Positions 1-13,458 of a stretch of 35,558 nt of DNA are shown here, in pieces. Both the position numbers and the translations under genes were made by a program. Each line of letters starts with the position of its first letter. Positions within the stretch are counted from its first letter, which is position 1. The DNA is from Pseudomonas synxantha (GTDB taxonomy: Bacteria > Pseudomonadota > Gammaproteobacteria > Pseudomonadales > Pseudomonadaceae): assembly GCA_945874835.1 (NCBI GenBank), contig CAMCJM010000010.1, positions 1-35,558 on the forward strand, in the 5' to 3' direction. Below the pieces are notes generated by a model. That model was not told where the DNA came from. It ran no database searches and worked only from the letters and a program-made list of their open reading frames with translations.

Positions 1-84
1 GGGCACGCTGAGCCCTTGCTCTTTGATCATTTTCACGACTTGCAGCTTGAAGCTGACGTCGAATGCTTTGCGTACACGGCTCAT
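1..84 (-). CDS. IS3-family transposase OrfA, N-terminal fragment
   Basis: The 28 codons present begin MSRVRKAFDVSFKLQVVKMI, the characteristic opening of the OrfA helix-turn-helix protein (HTH_Tnp_1/Transposase_8) of IS3-family elements. OrfA binds the element ends, and an OrfAB fusion made by frameshifting is the transposase. The start at 84 is supported by GAGGAG six to eleven bases upstream. The gene runs off the left edge of the window, so whether the element is intact is unknown. Confidence 0.75.
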   Translation of the reverse strand, partial: MSRVRKAFDVSFKLQVVKMIKEQGLSVP

Positions 85-148
85 AAAAAACTCCTCAATG
101 GATGGATTTTCCACCTATCGAGGTGTCCGGGGAAAGTAGACCACTACA
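1..148 (-). mobile_element. End of an IS3-family insertion sequence (truncated by the window edge)
   Basis: The orfA start region of an IS3-type element occupies the left edge and reads leftwards. Outside it, the minus strand begins with TGTAGTGGTCTACTTTCCCC at about 148, a TG-starting terminus that looks like an IS terminal inverted repeat, followed by a short leader, a GAGGAG ribosome site and the orfA ATG at 84. The other end is outside the window, so neither the terminal repeat nor a target duplication can be confirmed. The boundary at 148 is my estimate, based on where the acyl-CoA dehydrogenase reading frame begins to resemble its family. Confidence 0.7.
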
Positions 149-1949
149 GTCCGAGTCCCTGCTCAGTTCCCGCAACCTGGCCTTTGAGCTGTATGAAGTG
201 CTGGACGCCGAAGGCCTGACCCAGCGTGAACGTTTCGCTGATCACAGCCGCGAAACCTTTGACGCGGCCATCGACACCGCCCGCAGCATCGCGGAAAACC
301 TGTTCGCCCCGCACAACCGCAAGAACGACGAACACGAGCCGGAGTATGTCGACGGCGCGGCGGTGCTGATCCCCGAAGTGAAACCAGCGGTGGACGCCTT
401 CCTCGAAGCGGGCTTCCTCAACGCCACCCGAGAGTTCGAGGTGGGCGGCATGCAGTTGCCCAACCTGCTGTCACAGGCGTGCTTTGCTCACTTCCAGTCG
501 GCCAACGCGGCGACCACCTCGTACCCGTTCCTGACCATGGGCGCGGCCAACCTGATCGAAAACTTTGGCAGTGCCGAGCAGAAGCAACGCTTCCTGCAGC
601 CGATGATCGACGGCCGCTTCTTCGGCACCATGGCCCTGACCGAACCCCACGCTGGCTCCTCGCTGTCGGATATCCGCACCCGCGCCGAACCGGCCGAAGA
701 CGGCACCTACCGGCTCAAGGGCAACAAGATTTTCATTTCCGGCGGCGACCACCCGCTGTCGGAAAACATCGTGCACATGGTGCTGGCCAAGCTGCCGGAT
801 GCCCCGCCGGGCGTGAAAGGTATCAGCCTGTTTATCGTGCCGAAGTTTCTGGTCAACGATGACGGCAGCCTGGGCAAACGCAACGATGTGGTGCTGGCCG
901 GGCTGTTCCACAAAATGGGCTGGCGCGGCACCACCTCCACCGCGCTGAATTTTGGTGATAACGGCGACTGCGTGGCGTACCTGGTCGGCAAGCCGCACCA
1001 TGGCCTGAGCTACATGTTCCAGATGATGAACGAGGCACGCATTGGCGTCGGTATGGGCGCAGTGATGCTCGGCTACGCCGGCTACCTGTACTCGTTGGAC
1101 TACGCCCGTCAGCGCCCGCAAGGCCGCCTGCCCGATGGCAAAGACCCGATGTCCAATCAAGTGGCGATCATTGAGCACGCTGATGTGCGGCGCATGCTGT
1201 TGACCCAGAAAGCCTACGTGGAAGGTTCATTCGACCTCGGCCTGTACGCCGCACGGCTGTTCGACGACACCCTGACGCTGGAGACCGAGGAAGAGCGCCG
1301 CATCGCCCTGGAACTGCTCGACCTGCTCACCCCGATCGTCAAATCCTGGCCGTCTGAGTTCTGCCTCAAGGCCAACGAACTGGCCATCCAGATTCTCGGC
1401 GGCCACGGCTACACCCGCGATTACCCGGTGGAGCAGTACTACCGCGACAACCGCCTCAACCCGATCCATGAAGGCACCCACGGCATCCAGTCCCTTGACC
1501 TGCTCGGGCGCAAGGTATCGATGAACGGTGGCGCGGCGCTCAAGCAGTTGCTCAAGCTGATCCACGGCACCTGCCAGCGCGCCGAGGCACATACTTCGCT
1601 GACGGCCCTGCGCCAGCCGCTGGAGCAACTGCTGGCACGCTTGCAAACCGTGACCCTGGCCCTGCTCGGCGACTTGATGAGCGGCAAGGTCAACGAAGGC
1701 CTGGCCAACTCGGCGCTGTACCTCAAGGTGTTCGGCCATACCGTGATTGGCTGGCGCTGGCTGGAGCAAGCAATTCGCGCTGAAGAAGGCCTGGCGCGCG
1801 GCAATGCCGCCGATGTCGACTTCTACCAAGGCAAACTGCAGGCCGCGCGTTACTTCCTGACCTGGGAAGTGCCGAGCTGCCATCACGATCTGGACATCCT
1901 CGAAGCGCGCGACGATACCTGTCTGGGTATACAGGACGCTTGGTTCTAA
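102..1949 (+). CDS. Acyl-CoA dehydrogenase, 5' end replaced by IS sequence
   Basis: This is a large (about 600 residues) FAD-dependent acyl-CoA dehydrogenase of the type with an extra C-terminal domain, oxidising acyl-CoA to enoyl-CoA in beta-oxidation. The flavin/substrate loop ALTEPHAGSS lies at about residues 178-187. The helix LGGHGYTRDYPVEQYYRD is followed by IHEGTHGIQ, whose Glu457 is the expected catalytic base. The first 15 to 16 codons of the open frame (MDFPPIEVSGESRPL) are encoded by the IS end, and family-like sequence begins near SLLSSRNLAFELYEVLDAEG. No ribosome site precedes the ATG at 102, so the native start and promoter have probably been lost and expression is doubtful. The catalytic part is complete. 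The exact acyl substrate cannot be read from sequence. Confidence 0.85.
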   Translation: MDFPPIEVSGESRPLQSESLLSSRNLAFELYEVLDAEGLTQRERFADHSRETFDAAIDTARSIAENLFAPHNRKNDEHEPEYVDGAAVLIPEVKPAVDAFLEAGFLNATREFEVGGMQLPNLLSQACFAHFQSANAATTSYPFLTMGAANLIENFGSAEQKQRFLQPMIDGRFFGTMALTEPHAGSSLSDIRTRAEPAEDGTYRLKGNKIFISGGDHPLSENIVHMVLAKLPDAPPGVKGISLFIVPKFLVNDDGSLGKRNDVVLAGLFHKMGWRGTTSTALNFGDNGDCVAYLVGKPHHGLSYMFQMMNEARIGVGMGAVMLGYAGYLYSLDYARQRPQGRLPDGKDPMSNQVAIIEHADVRRMLLTQKAYVEGSFDLGLYAARLFDDTLTLETEEERRIALELLDLLTPIVKSWPSEFCLKANELAIQILGGHGYTRDYPVEQYYRDNRLNPIHEGTHGIQSLDLLGRKVSMNGGAALKQLLKLIHGTCQRAEAHTSLTALRQPLEQLLARLQTVTLALLGDLMSGKVNEGLANSALYLKVFGHTVIGWRWLEQAIRAEEGLARGNAADVDFYQGKLQAARYFLTWEVPSCHHDLDILEARDDTCLGIQDAWF

Positions 1950-1970
1950 GAAGCTCAGAGCCGACAACGA

Positions 1971-2033
1971 CGTAGCCCGGATGCAATCCGGGAGCAGTTT
2001 GTGCGGCCACCCTCGGATTGCATCCGGGCTACG
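1971..2033 (+). repeat. Palindromic repeat with GCCCGGATGCAATCCGG arms
   Basis: A perfect 20-bp inverted repeat (arms 1971-1990 and 2014-2033) starts 21 bases after the acyl-CoA dehydrogenase stop. Related arms occur at 9167-9183, 9371-9387 and 13278-13336, so this is a dispersed intergenic element. It could fold in the transcript and protect the 3' end. Confidence 0.8.
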
Positions 2034-2042
2034 CAATGCTGA

Positions 2043-2071
2043 CGCCCCGCTGAATGCGGGGCGTTTTTTTT
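2043..2071 (+). terminator. Rho-independent terminator
   Basis: The stem GCCCCGC/GCGGGGC (2044-2050 and 2056-2062) with loop TGAAT is followed by G and eight T. It ends the acyl-CoA dehydrogenase transcript. It also argues that translation of the next gene cannot start at the 2070 end of its open frame. Confidence 0.9.
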
Positions 2072-2156
2072 GAGCGCTGCTCGAAGTCAGCGGTTAGACT
2101 CTCTGGCACGCGCCATGCATAGTGGCACGCACCCCAACCCGCACGGAGTACGCGCC

Positions 2157-3902
2157 TTGGATGCCAGCACCATCAATAACCTGTTTTTGATCGGTGGCGT
2201 GCTGGTGGCAATGAGCATTTTGGTCAGCGCGTTCGGCTCGCGCTTCGGCATCCCGATTCTGGTGATCTTCCTCGGCGTGGGCATGCTCGCCGGCACCGAC
2301 GGCCCCGGCGGCATCGTCTTCAATAATTACCCATTGGCCTATCTGGTCGGCAACCTGGCGCTGGCCATCATCCTGCTCGACGGCGGCATGCGCACGCGTG
2401 TGTCGAGTTTCCGTGTGGCGCTGTGGCCCTCTTTATCTCTGGCCACCGTGGGCGTACTCATTACCGCCGGGTTAACGGGCGTGGCAGCGGCGTGGCTGTT
2501 TAACCTGAGCTGGATGGAGGGCCTGCTGATCGGAGCGATTGTCGGCTCCACCGATGCCGCGGCAGTGTTCAGCCTGCTCGGCGGGCGCGGCCTCAATGAG
2601 CGGGTCAGCGCGACGCTGGAAATCGAATCCGGCAGTAACGACCCAATGGCAGTGTTCCTCACCGTCACCCTGATCGCCATGCTCGCCAGCGGCCAGGACG
2701 GCCTGAGCTGGAACCTGCTGCTGCAGTTGCTGCAACAATTCGGCATTGGCGCGCTGTTCGGCCTGGGGGGCGGCTGGTTACTGCTCAATTTAGTCAACCG
2801 CATGGACCTGGCCAACGGCCTGTATCCGCTGCTGGTGGTCAGTGGCGGCTTGATTATTTTCGCCATCACCACCGCTGTTGGTGGCAGCGGCATTTTGTCG
2901 ATTTACCTGTGCGGCCTGCTGCTCGGCAACCAGCCGATTCGCTCGCGCCACGGCATTTTGCACATGCTTGACGGCCTGACCTGGCTGGCGCAGATCGGCA
3001 TGTTCCTGGTCCTCGGCCTGCTGGTCACGCCCCATGAACTGCTGCCCATCGCCCTGCCCGCACTCGGCCTGGCGCTGTGGATGATCCTGTTCGCCCGGCC
3101 GCTGTCGATCTTCATCGGCCTGCTGCCGTTCCGCGCCTTTCACGACCGCGAGCGCGCCTTTATCGCCTGGGTCGGCCTGCGTGGCGCGGTGCCGATTATT
3201 CTTGCCGTGTTCCCGCTGATGGCCGGCCTGCCCAACGCCCAGCTGTTCTTCAACGTGGCGTTCTTTATCGTGCTGGTCTCCTTGCTGCTGCAAGGCACCA
3301 GCCTGCCGTGGGCCGCCAAACTGCTGCGCGTCACCGTACCGCCGGAGCCTGCGCCAGTATCACGCGCCGGCCTGGATGTGCACCCCACCAGCCAGTGGGA
3401 GCTGTTTATCTATCGCCTGGGCGCAGAAAAATGGTGCATCGGCGCGCCGCTGCGCGAGCTGAAAATGCCGGAAGGCACCCGTGTGGCGGCGCTGTTCCGC
3501 GGTAAAGAACTGCTGCACCCCTCGGGCAGCACCACCCTGGATGCCGGGGATTTGCTCTGCGTTGTCGGTCACGAACACGACCTGCCGGCGCTGGGCAAAC
3601 TCTTCAGCCAGGCCCCGACGCGAGGGCAAGATCTGCGCTTCTTCGGCGATTTCGTCCTCGAAGGTGATGCCGAACTGGCCGCCATTGCCGCCCTCTATGG
3701 CCTCAAGCTGGAAGGGGCCGAAGGCCAGATACACCTCGGCCGTTTTATCGCGCACAAGATTGGCGGCTCGCCGGTGATTGGCGACCAGATTGAATGGCAA
3801 GGCCTGACCTGGACAGTGGCTGCGATTGACGGGAACAAGGTGCGCAAAGTGGGCGTCAGATTCCCCGAAGGCAGCCGTCCAGGCCCTGGACTGTTCTTGT
3901 AA
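2157..3902 (+). CDS. nhaP2: K+/H+ antiporter NhaP2 (CPA1 family)
   Basis: This inner-membrane cation/proton antiporter exchanges cytoplasmic K+ (and related cations) for protons. The protein has about a dozen hydrophobic segments with the CPA1-type stretch [20 protein letters not shown] and [14 protein letters not shown] cytoplasmic RCK_C (TrkA-C) domain follows at about residues 420-475 and a CorC/HlyC-type domain at about 495-575, the architecture of NhaP2. I chose the TTG at 2157 (protein [14 protein letters not shown]) because GGAG lies about ten bases upstream, the resulting 581 residues match the family length, and the upstream part of the open frame overlaps the preceding terminator. 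It is an isolated gene with its own upstream region. Confidence 0.9.
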   Translation: MDASTINNLFLIGGVLVAMSILVSAFGSRFGIPILVIFLGVGMLAGTDGPGGIVFNNYPLAYLVGNLALAIILLDGGMRTRVSSFRVALWPSLSLATVGVLITAGLTGVAAAWLFNLSWMEGLLIGAIVGSTDAAAVFSLLGGRGLNERVSATLEIESGSNDPMAVFLTVTLIAMLASGQDGLSWNLLLQLLQQFGIGALFGLGGGWLLLNLVNRMDLANGLYPLLVVSGGLIIFAITTAVGGSGILSIYLCGLLLGNQPIRSRHGILHMLDGLTWLAQIGMFLVLGLLVTPHELLPIALPALGLALWMILFARPLSIFIGLLPFRAFHDRERAFIAWVGLRGAVPIILAVFPLMAGLPNAQLFFNVAFFIVLVSLLLQGTSLPWAAKLLRVTVPPEPAPVSRAGLDVHPTSQWELFIYRLGAEKWCIGAPLRELKMPEGTRVAALFRGKELLHPSGSTTLDAGDLLCVVGHEHDLPALGKLFSQAPTRGQDLRFFGDFVLEGDAELAAIAALYGLKLEGAEGQIHLGRFIAHKIGGSPVIGDQIEWQGLTWTVAAIDGNKVRKVGVRFPEGSRPGPGLFL

Positions 3903-4013
3903 TTGCGCCGTAAAAACCCAGCTTTAGTTAGCCTAAACACCGTTATGCGCGGCACAGGCAGGCACTCAGACGCCTGTTAAACTCAGCTTCTTTTCGAGCC
4001 ATTGACCGTCATC

Positions 4014-8889
<4,876 letters not shown>

Positions 8890-8902
8890 CCAGTTGCGCA
8901 CA

Positions 8903-8949
8903 GTGGGAGGGGCTTTAGCCGCGACAATCGCCGCTAAAGCCCCTCCCAC
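8903..8949 (+). repeat. REP-type palindrome
   Basis: A 17-bp inverted repeat beginning GTGGGAGGGGCTTTAGC and ending in its complement closes on a short loop, 14 bases after the selO stop. This is the shape of a Pseudomonas REP sequence. It begins a 680-bp gene-free stretch (8890-9570). Confidence 0.85.
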
Positions 8950-9012
8950 AAGACACTCCCGATACACGGCAACGCACAGACACAGGCCGAGGTATGGGCT
9001 GCGCAAGGGGCC

Positions 9013-9194
9013 GTAGGTTGGCGCTGAGCGCAGCGATGCCCAACAGGGAGGGCGTAGCGCTCCGCCCGGCTATCGTTGGGCTTCGTCGCTGCGCGTCTCA
9101 ACCCAACCTACAGTGCTGCCAGCGTCAAGGCTGGCAAATCATCACGCACGCCGCCGTTGCAGCCCAGATGCAATCCGGGAATGGCAGTGGCAGA
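9013..9194 (+). repeat. Composite intergenic repeat, copy 1
   Basis: The unit has two parts. The first is an imperfect palindrome whose arms are GTAGGTTGG...CAACCTAC (9013-9111), with internal GAGCGCAGCGA and CTGCGCGTCTCAACCC complements. The second is a tail beginning AGTGCTGCCAGCGTCAA that carries the GATGCAATCCGGGA motif. The same two parts in the same order follow at 9234, so the whole unit was duplicated. No credible protein is encoded; the open frame at 8994-9197 is the palindrome itself. Confidence 0.8.
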
Positions 9195-9233
9195 TAGTGC
9201 GACCCTGATTACATCCGGGCCACTCACCGGCGC

Positions 9234-9410
9234 GTAGGTTGGCGTTGAGCGCAGCGAAGCCCAACAGGTGGCGGCCGTTTCGTTGGGCTTCGTTGCTGCG
9301 CGTCTCAACCCAACCTACAGTGCTGCCAGCGTCAAAGCTGGAAAATCATCACGCACTCCACCGTTGCAACCCGGATGCAATCCGGGAGTGGCGGTGGCAG
9401 TAGAGAAGCC
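9234..9410 (+). repeat. Composite intergenic repeat, copy 2
   Basis: This is the second copy of the palindrome-plus-tail unit (palindrome 9234-9318, tail from 9319). It differs from copy 1 by scattered substitutions and a shorter palindrome centre. The tail contains AACCCGGATGCAATCCGGGA. Divergence between the copies suggests an old duplication. Confidence 0.8.
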
Positions 9411-9418
9411 AGTACAGC

Positions 9419-9570
9419 CTTATCTATTAAATCGAAAAGGCATATAAACCTTTCCAAAAATTCTTAGACTCTCTAAGCAGCAAGCCTTATCTTCTCCGCC
9501 TTGCATGGCCGCGCCGTCTGGATTCGCCGCGCCCGATATCTCGCACGAGATTCGCACGTTAAGGATTTCA
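9419..9570 (+). promoter_or_regulatory. AT-rich leader of the SLC13 permease gene
   Basis: After the repeats, base composition drops sharply (9419-9480 is AT-rich, including GGCATATAAACCTTTCC). A small dyad CTTAGA-CTC-TCTAAG lies at 9463-9477. This is the only plausible promoter and operator region for the permease. Given the sulfur-related neighbour metY, a CysB-type control site is conceivable but not demonstrated. I could not assign -35 and -10 boxes with confidence. Confidence 0.35.
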
Positions 9571-11367
9571 ATGTTCTGGGACACCCTTCCACTGCCCTTG
9601 CTGTTTGTCAGCGCCCTGCTGGTTTGGGTGTTGTTTGCCTTTGTGCGCGAGAAGTGGAGCCCGGACATTGTTGCCGCCATCGCGGTTGCCGCATTACTGG
9701 TCTCGCAGTTACTAACGCCCTCTGAAGTGCTCAGCGTGCTGAGCAACTCGGCACCGGTGACCATCGCCTGCATGTTTGTGCTGTCGGCCGCACTGGAGCG
9801 CACCGGCTGCATCGACGCCCTCGGCAACTGGCTGGGCGACCTAGTAGGCACCAGCCCGATTCGCGTGCTCACCGGCCTGACTATTACCGCCCTGGTCATT
9901 TCCGCCTTTTTGAATAACACCCCGGTGGTGGCCATTCTCACACCGGTGGCGATTTCCCTGGCGCGTCGCGCTGGCACGTTGCCGTCGAAGCTGCTGATTC
10001 CGCTGTCTTACGCCACCATCCTTGGCGGCACGCTGACCATGATTGGCACCTCGACCAACATTCTGGTCGACGGCGTGGCCCGCAAGGCTGGCCTTGAGCC
10101 TTTTGGCATGTTTGAAATTACCGGTGCCGGGCTGATCCTGGCGACGGTGGGCATGCTTTACCTGCTGACCATCGGCCGCCACCTGTTGCCGGAACGCGAG
10201 ACGCTGTCCAAGCAATTGCGCCCGGACCTGGACCGCACCTTTATGACCGAGTTGCTGGTGCCGCACGACTCGCCCGTGATTGGTAAGTCCCTGCATGAAG
10301 CCAACCTCAACGGCGGCAGCGGCCTGCAGGTGCTCAAGCTGTTTCGTGAAGAACAGGAACTCACCGAACCGGGGGCCGACACTTTACTGGTCAGCGGCGA
10401 CCGCCTGGTGTTGCACGGCCAAGTCAAAGATGTGGTGGAACTGCGCGGCACCGGGCATCTGACCTTTAACCGCAGCGATGCCTTCGAAACCATCAGCAGC
10501 CACGACGTGATCCTCGCCGAGGCCATCGTCGGGCGTAACTCGCGCTACAGCCACCGCCCCATGCGCGACCTCGATCTGACTGCGCGCTACGGCATTGCCG
10601 TGGTCGCCGTGCACCGCCAGGACGAAAACATACAGGGCAACCTCGACGACTTCGAACTGCAATTCGGCGACGTCATGCTGGTGGAAGGCACGCCCTCGCA
10701 AATCAAACGTTTTGCCGACAACGGCGAGCTGATCAGCCTCAACGCCGTGCAAGAGCGCGCCTTCCGCCGCGACAAAGCACCGATTGCCATTATCGCCACC
10801 CTGGCCGTGATGCTGCTGGCCACCTTTGGCGTGATGCCCATCGAAGGCCTGGCGATTATCGGCGCGGTGACTGTGCTCGCCACTCGCTGCCTGGACGTGG
10901 AAGACGCCTACAAGGCCGTGGACTGGAAAATCCTCAGCCTGATCTTCGGCATGCTGGCCATCAGCATCGCCATGGATAAGGTCGGCCTGGTCAGCCTGAT
11001 GGTGGAGAGCGTCATGGGTTGGTTGCCGTGGGCAGGCCCGCTGCTGATGCTGTCACTGATCTACCTGCTGACCTCGGTACTCACCGAGATACTCTCGAAC
11101 AACGCCGTCGCCGTGCTGGTCACGCCCATCGCCATCGGCCTGGCCCAGCACCTGGGCGTTGACCCACGCGCCTTCGTGGTCGCGGTGATGTTCGCCGCCA
11201 GCGCCAGCTTCGCCACGCCCATCGGCTACCAGACCAACACCTTCGTCTACAACGCTGGCGGTTATCGCTTCACCGACTTTATGAAGGTCGGCATCCCGCT
11301 CAACCTGCTGCAGTGGGTGGTGGCCAGCTTTGTGATTCCCTGGTTTTTCCCGCTCACGCCGGTCTAA
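9571..11367 (+). CDS. SLC13/DASS-family anion permease with two RCK_C domains
   Basis: This inner-membrane sodium-coupled or proton-coupled anion transporter has 598 residues. The two membrane halves carry the paired family loops FLNNTPVVAILTPVAISL (first half) and EILSNNAVAVLVTPIAIGL (second half), plus MIGTSTNILVDG. Between them, at about residues 215-380, lie two TrkA-C/RCK_C domains, the arrangement of SAC1/SLT-like sulfate transporters. ATG 9571 is chosen over the longer open frame because AAGGA lies five bases upstream and hydrophobic sequence begins directly. The substrate is not proven; sulfate or another oxyanion is the usual assumption and agrees with metY downstream. Confidence 0.85.
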   Translation: MFWDTLPLPLLFVSALLVWVLFAFVREKWSPDIVAAIAVAALLVSQLLTPSEVLSVLSNSAPVTIACMFVLSAALERTGCIDALGNWLGDLVGTSPIRVLTGLTITALVISAFLNNTPVVAILTPVAISLARRAGTLPSKLLIPLSYATILGGTLTMIGTSTNILVDGVARKAGLEPFGMFEITGAGLILATVGMLYLLTIGRHLLPERETLSKQLRPDLDRTFMTELLVPHDSPVIGKSLHEANLNGGSGLQVLKLFREEQELTEPGADTLLVSGDRLVLHGQVKDVVELRGTGHLTFNRSDAFETISSHDVILAEAIVGRNSRYSHRPMRDLDLTARYGIAVVAVHRQDENIQGNLDDFELQFGDVMLVEGTPSQIKRFADNGELISLNAVQERAFRRDKAPIAIIATLAVMLLATFGVMPIEGLAIIGAVTVLATRCLDVEDAYKAVDWKILSLIFGMLAISIAMDKVGLVSLMVESVMGWLPWAGPLLMLSLIYLLTSVLTEILSNNAVAVLVTPIAIGLAQHLGVDPRAFVVAVMFAASASFATPIGYQTNTFVYNAGGYRFTDFMKVGIPLNLLQWVVASFVIPWFFPLTPV

Positions 11368-11398
11368 CGGCATAAGCTGTGAACCCATCGCTCTAACA

Positions 11399-11437
11399 AA
11401 GGCCCGGTTCATTGCCCCAGCGCATTGACCGGGCCTT
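11399..11437 (+). terminator. Hairpin between permease and metY (weak terminator)
   Basis: AAGGCCCGGT (11399-11408) pairs with ACCGGGCCTT (11428-11437) around a 19-base loop. There is no T-run after it, only GTGGCTTT. It may be a weak terminator or a processing structure. Confidence 0.45.
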
Positions 11438-11489
11438 GTGGCTTTGGCCATGCTGCAGGTCTTTCAAACTGCCCTGAAGGAACGCGCGC

Positions 11490-12767
11490 ATGAAATTGGA
11501 AACCCTGGCCATCCACGCCGGCTACAGCCCTGACCCGACCACTAAAGCGGTGGCGGTGCCGATTTATCAGACCAGCTCCTTCGCCTTCGACGACACCCAG
11601 CACGGTGCGGATCTGTTCGACCTGAAGGTCGCTGGCAACATCTATTCACGCATCATGAACCCGACCAACGCCGTGCTCGTAGAGCGCGTGGCAGCGCTTG
11701 AAGGCGGTGTCGGTGCGCTGGCCGTGGCCTCGGGCATGGCGGCTATTACCTACGCGATCCAGACCGTGGCCGAGGTCGGTGACAATATTGTCTCGGTGGC
11801 CAAGCTGTACGGCGGCACCTACAACCTGCTGGCCCACACCCTGCCGCGTTTTGGTATCGAAACACGCTTCGCCGCCCACGATGACATCGCCGCCCTCGAA
11901 GCGCTGATCGACGACAAAACCAAAGCCGTTTTCTGCGAATCCATCGGTAACCCGGCGGGCAATATCGTTGACCTGGCCGCGCTGGCCGCTGCTGCGCACC
12001 GTCATGGTGTGCCGTTGATCGTCGACAACACCGTGGCCACGCCGATCCTCTGCCGGCCCTTTGAACATGGCGCGGATATCGTCGTGCACTCGCTGACCAA
12101 GTACATCGGTGGTTACGGCACCAGCATTGGCGGCATCGTGGTGGATTCCGGCAAATTCCCCTGGGCCGACAACAAGGCGCGCTTCCCGCTGCTGAACACG
12201 CCGGACCCGTCCTACCACGGCGTGACCTACACCGAAGCCTTCGGCCCGGCCGCCTTTATCGGTCGCTGCCGCGTGGTGCCGTTGCGCAACACCGGCGCGG
12301 CACTCTCGCCGTTCAATGCCTTCCTGATTCTGCAAGGGCTGGAAACTCTGGCTTTGCGCATGGAGCGCCACTGCGAGAACGCACTGAAGGTTGCCCATTA
12401 CCTGCAAAATCACCCGCAAGTGGCTTGGGTGAAATACGCGGGCCTGCCCGATCACCCGGAGCATGCGCTGGCGCAGCGCTACTGCGGCGGCAAACCGGCC
12501 TCGATTCTGTCGTTTGGCATTGTCGGTGGCCAGGCAGCCGGCGCGCGCTTTATCGATGCGCTGCAGTTGGTGGTGCGTTTGGTCAACATCGGCGATGCCA
12601 AATCGCTGGCCTGCCACCCGGCTTCGACCACCCACCGCCAGCTCAACGACGAAGAGCTGCAGCGCGCCGGCGTGCCACGTGACATGGTGCGCCTGTCCAT
12701 TGGTATTGAGCACAGCGACGACATCCTCGCCGACTTGGCGCAAGCACTGGACGCCGCCGCAAGCTAG
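11490..12767 (+). CDS. metY: O-acetylhomoserine sulfhydrylase (PLP-dependent)
   Basis: This Cys/Met-metabolism PLP enzyme joins sulfide to O-acetyl- (or O-succinyl-) homoserine to make homocysteine in the cytoplasm. The length (425) is right for O-acetylhomoserine aminocarboxypropyltransferase rather than the shorter MetZ/MetB. The N-terminus [17 protein letters not shown] and the segment [20 protein letters not shown] are typical. The PLP lysine is Lys204 in [22 protein letters not shown] lies upstream of the ATG. It follows the SLC13 permease by 122 bases, which would fit a sulfur-uptake and assimilation pair, though the hairpin between them makes co-transcription uncertain. Confidence 0.92.
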   Translation: MKLETLAIHAGYSPDPTTKAVAVPIYQTSSFAFDDTQHGADLFDLKVAGNIYSRIMNPTNAVLVERVAALEGGVGALAVASGMAAITYAIQTVAEVGDNIVSVAKLYGGTYNLLAHTLPRFGIETRFAAHDDIAALEALIDDKTKAVFCESIGNPAGNIVDLAALAAAAHRHGVPLIVDNTVATPILCRPFEHGADIVVHSLTKYIGGYGTSIGGIVVDSGKFPWADNKARFPLLNTPDPSYHGVTYTEAFGPAAFIGRCRVVPLRNTGAALSPFNAFLILQGLETLALRMERHCENALKVAHYLQNHPQVAWVKYAGLPDHPEHALAQRYCGGKPASILSFGIVGGQAAGARFIDALQLVVRLVNIGDAKSLACHPASTTHRQLNDEELQRAGVPRDMVRLSIGIEHSDDILADLAQALDAAAS

Positions 12768-12792
12768 TCACCCTTGATATCCGCGCAAACGA

Positions 12793-12820
12793 CTCCAGAT
12801 AGGGATGAACCTGTCTGGAG
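12793..12820 (+). promoter_or_regulatory. Hairpin containing the trxC Shine-Dalgarno
   Basis: CTCCAGATAGG (12793-12803) pairs with CCTGTCTGGAG (12810-12820) over 11 positions, one of them a U-G wobble in RNA, closing on the hexaloop GATGAA. The 3' end of the right arm is GGAG, placed six bases before the trxC ATG. In the folded RNA the ribosome site is therefore buried. It is a candidate thermosensor or translational switch, or alternatively a DNA operator dyad. Confidence 0.6.
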
Positions 12821-12826
12821 CCCGTC

Positions 12827-13261
12827 ATGACCGACCCCCTGCTCATTCCCTGCCCACACTGCAACGGCCTCAACCGCATCCCTGCTGAACGCCTGAGCGA
12901 TGCACCCCGCTGCGGGCGCTGCAAAGCCGAGGTGCTGCCCGATAGCCCTTTTGAGCTGACCCAGGCCAACTTTGCGGCGCAGAACAAAGGCGACCTGCCG
13001 CTGCTGATCGATGTATGGGCCAGTTGGTGCGGCCCGTGCCGCAGTTTTGCGCCGATCTACGAACAAGCCGCTCGCCAGCTGCAAGGCCACTGCCGCTTGA
13101 GCAAGCTGGACAGTGAAGCCAACCCACAACTCGCTGGCGAAATGGGCATTCGCTCGATCCCCACGCTGATCCTGCTCAAAGGCGGTGTTGAAGTGGCCCG
13201 GCAAAGCGGCGCCCTGCCTCTGCCGCAGTTGTTCGGCTGGCTGCGTCAGCACGGCATCTGA
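12827..13261 (+). CDS. trxC: Thioredoxin 2 (TrxC)
   Basis: This cytoplasmic thiol-disulfide reductase is tied to oxidative stress. The N-terminal zinc ribbon is intact (Cys9-Cys12 in CPHC and Cys29-Cys32 in CGRC). It is followed by a thioredoxin fold with the active site WCGPC (Cys68 and Cys71) and the cis-proline loop RSIPTLIL. The 144 residues match the family. The start has GGAG six bases upstream, inside a hairpin. It is probably transcribed separately from metY or as a second gene 59 bases downstream. Confidence 0.95.
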   Translation: MTDPLLIPCPHCNGLNRIPAERLSDAPRCGRCKAEVLPDSPFELTQANFAAQNKGDLPLLIDVWASWCGPCRSFAPIYEQAARQLQGHCRLSKLDSEANPQLAGEMGIRSIPTLILLKGGVEVARQSGALPLPQLFGWLRQHGI

Positions 13262-13277
13262 CACGTCACCGAGGACA

Positions 13278-13336
13278 TAGCCCGAATGAAATCCGGGAAA
13301 ACTGCGCGCGTTACTCTTGGATTGCATCCGGGCTAC
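13278..13336 (+). repeat. Palindromic repeat, GCCCGGATGCAATCCGGG family
   Basis: TAGCCCGAATGAAATCCGGG at 13278-13297 is opposed by GGATTGCATCCGGGCTA ending at about 13336, with a few mismatches in the left arm. It is the same element family as at 1971-2033, again placed just after a gene (trxC). Confidence 0.75.
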
Positions 13337-13458
13337 GCGCGGGTTGAGCCTGCACGGCTTGTGAGCGAATCGGTCAATCGACTGCTGGCTTCGCCGTCAT
13401 TACCGCCGTCACAAGCAACCCTTAGGCTGACACCACAACAATAAACGTGGAGCCCTTC

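Noticed and set aside
471..1178. Long minus-strand open frame opposite the acyl-CoA dehydrogenase (and similar ones at 1227-2036, 2790-3293, 7879-8787, 11646-12743)
   Set aside because: These are antisense shadows of GC-rich genes: composition rich in Ala, Gln, His and Val, no recognisable domains, no ribosome sites, and the plus-strand genes are certain.
2070..2156. Extended N-terminus of the nhaP2 open frame
   Set aside because: The frame begins in the T-run of the preceding terminator, the extra 29 residues are unlike the family, and a ribosome site precedes TTG 2157.
8994..9197. 67-residue plus-strand open frame in the repeat region
   Set aside because: It lies wholly within the palindromic repeat and its tail; no domain, no ribosome site, and the second copy does not preserve the frame.
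8890..9570. CRISPR array in the repeat-rich gap
   Set aside because: There are only two long, diverged, palindromic units with no short regularly spaced repeats and unique spacers.
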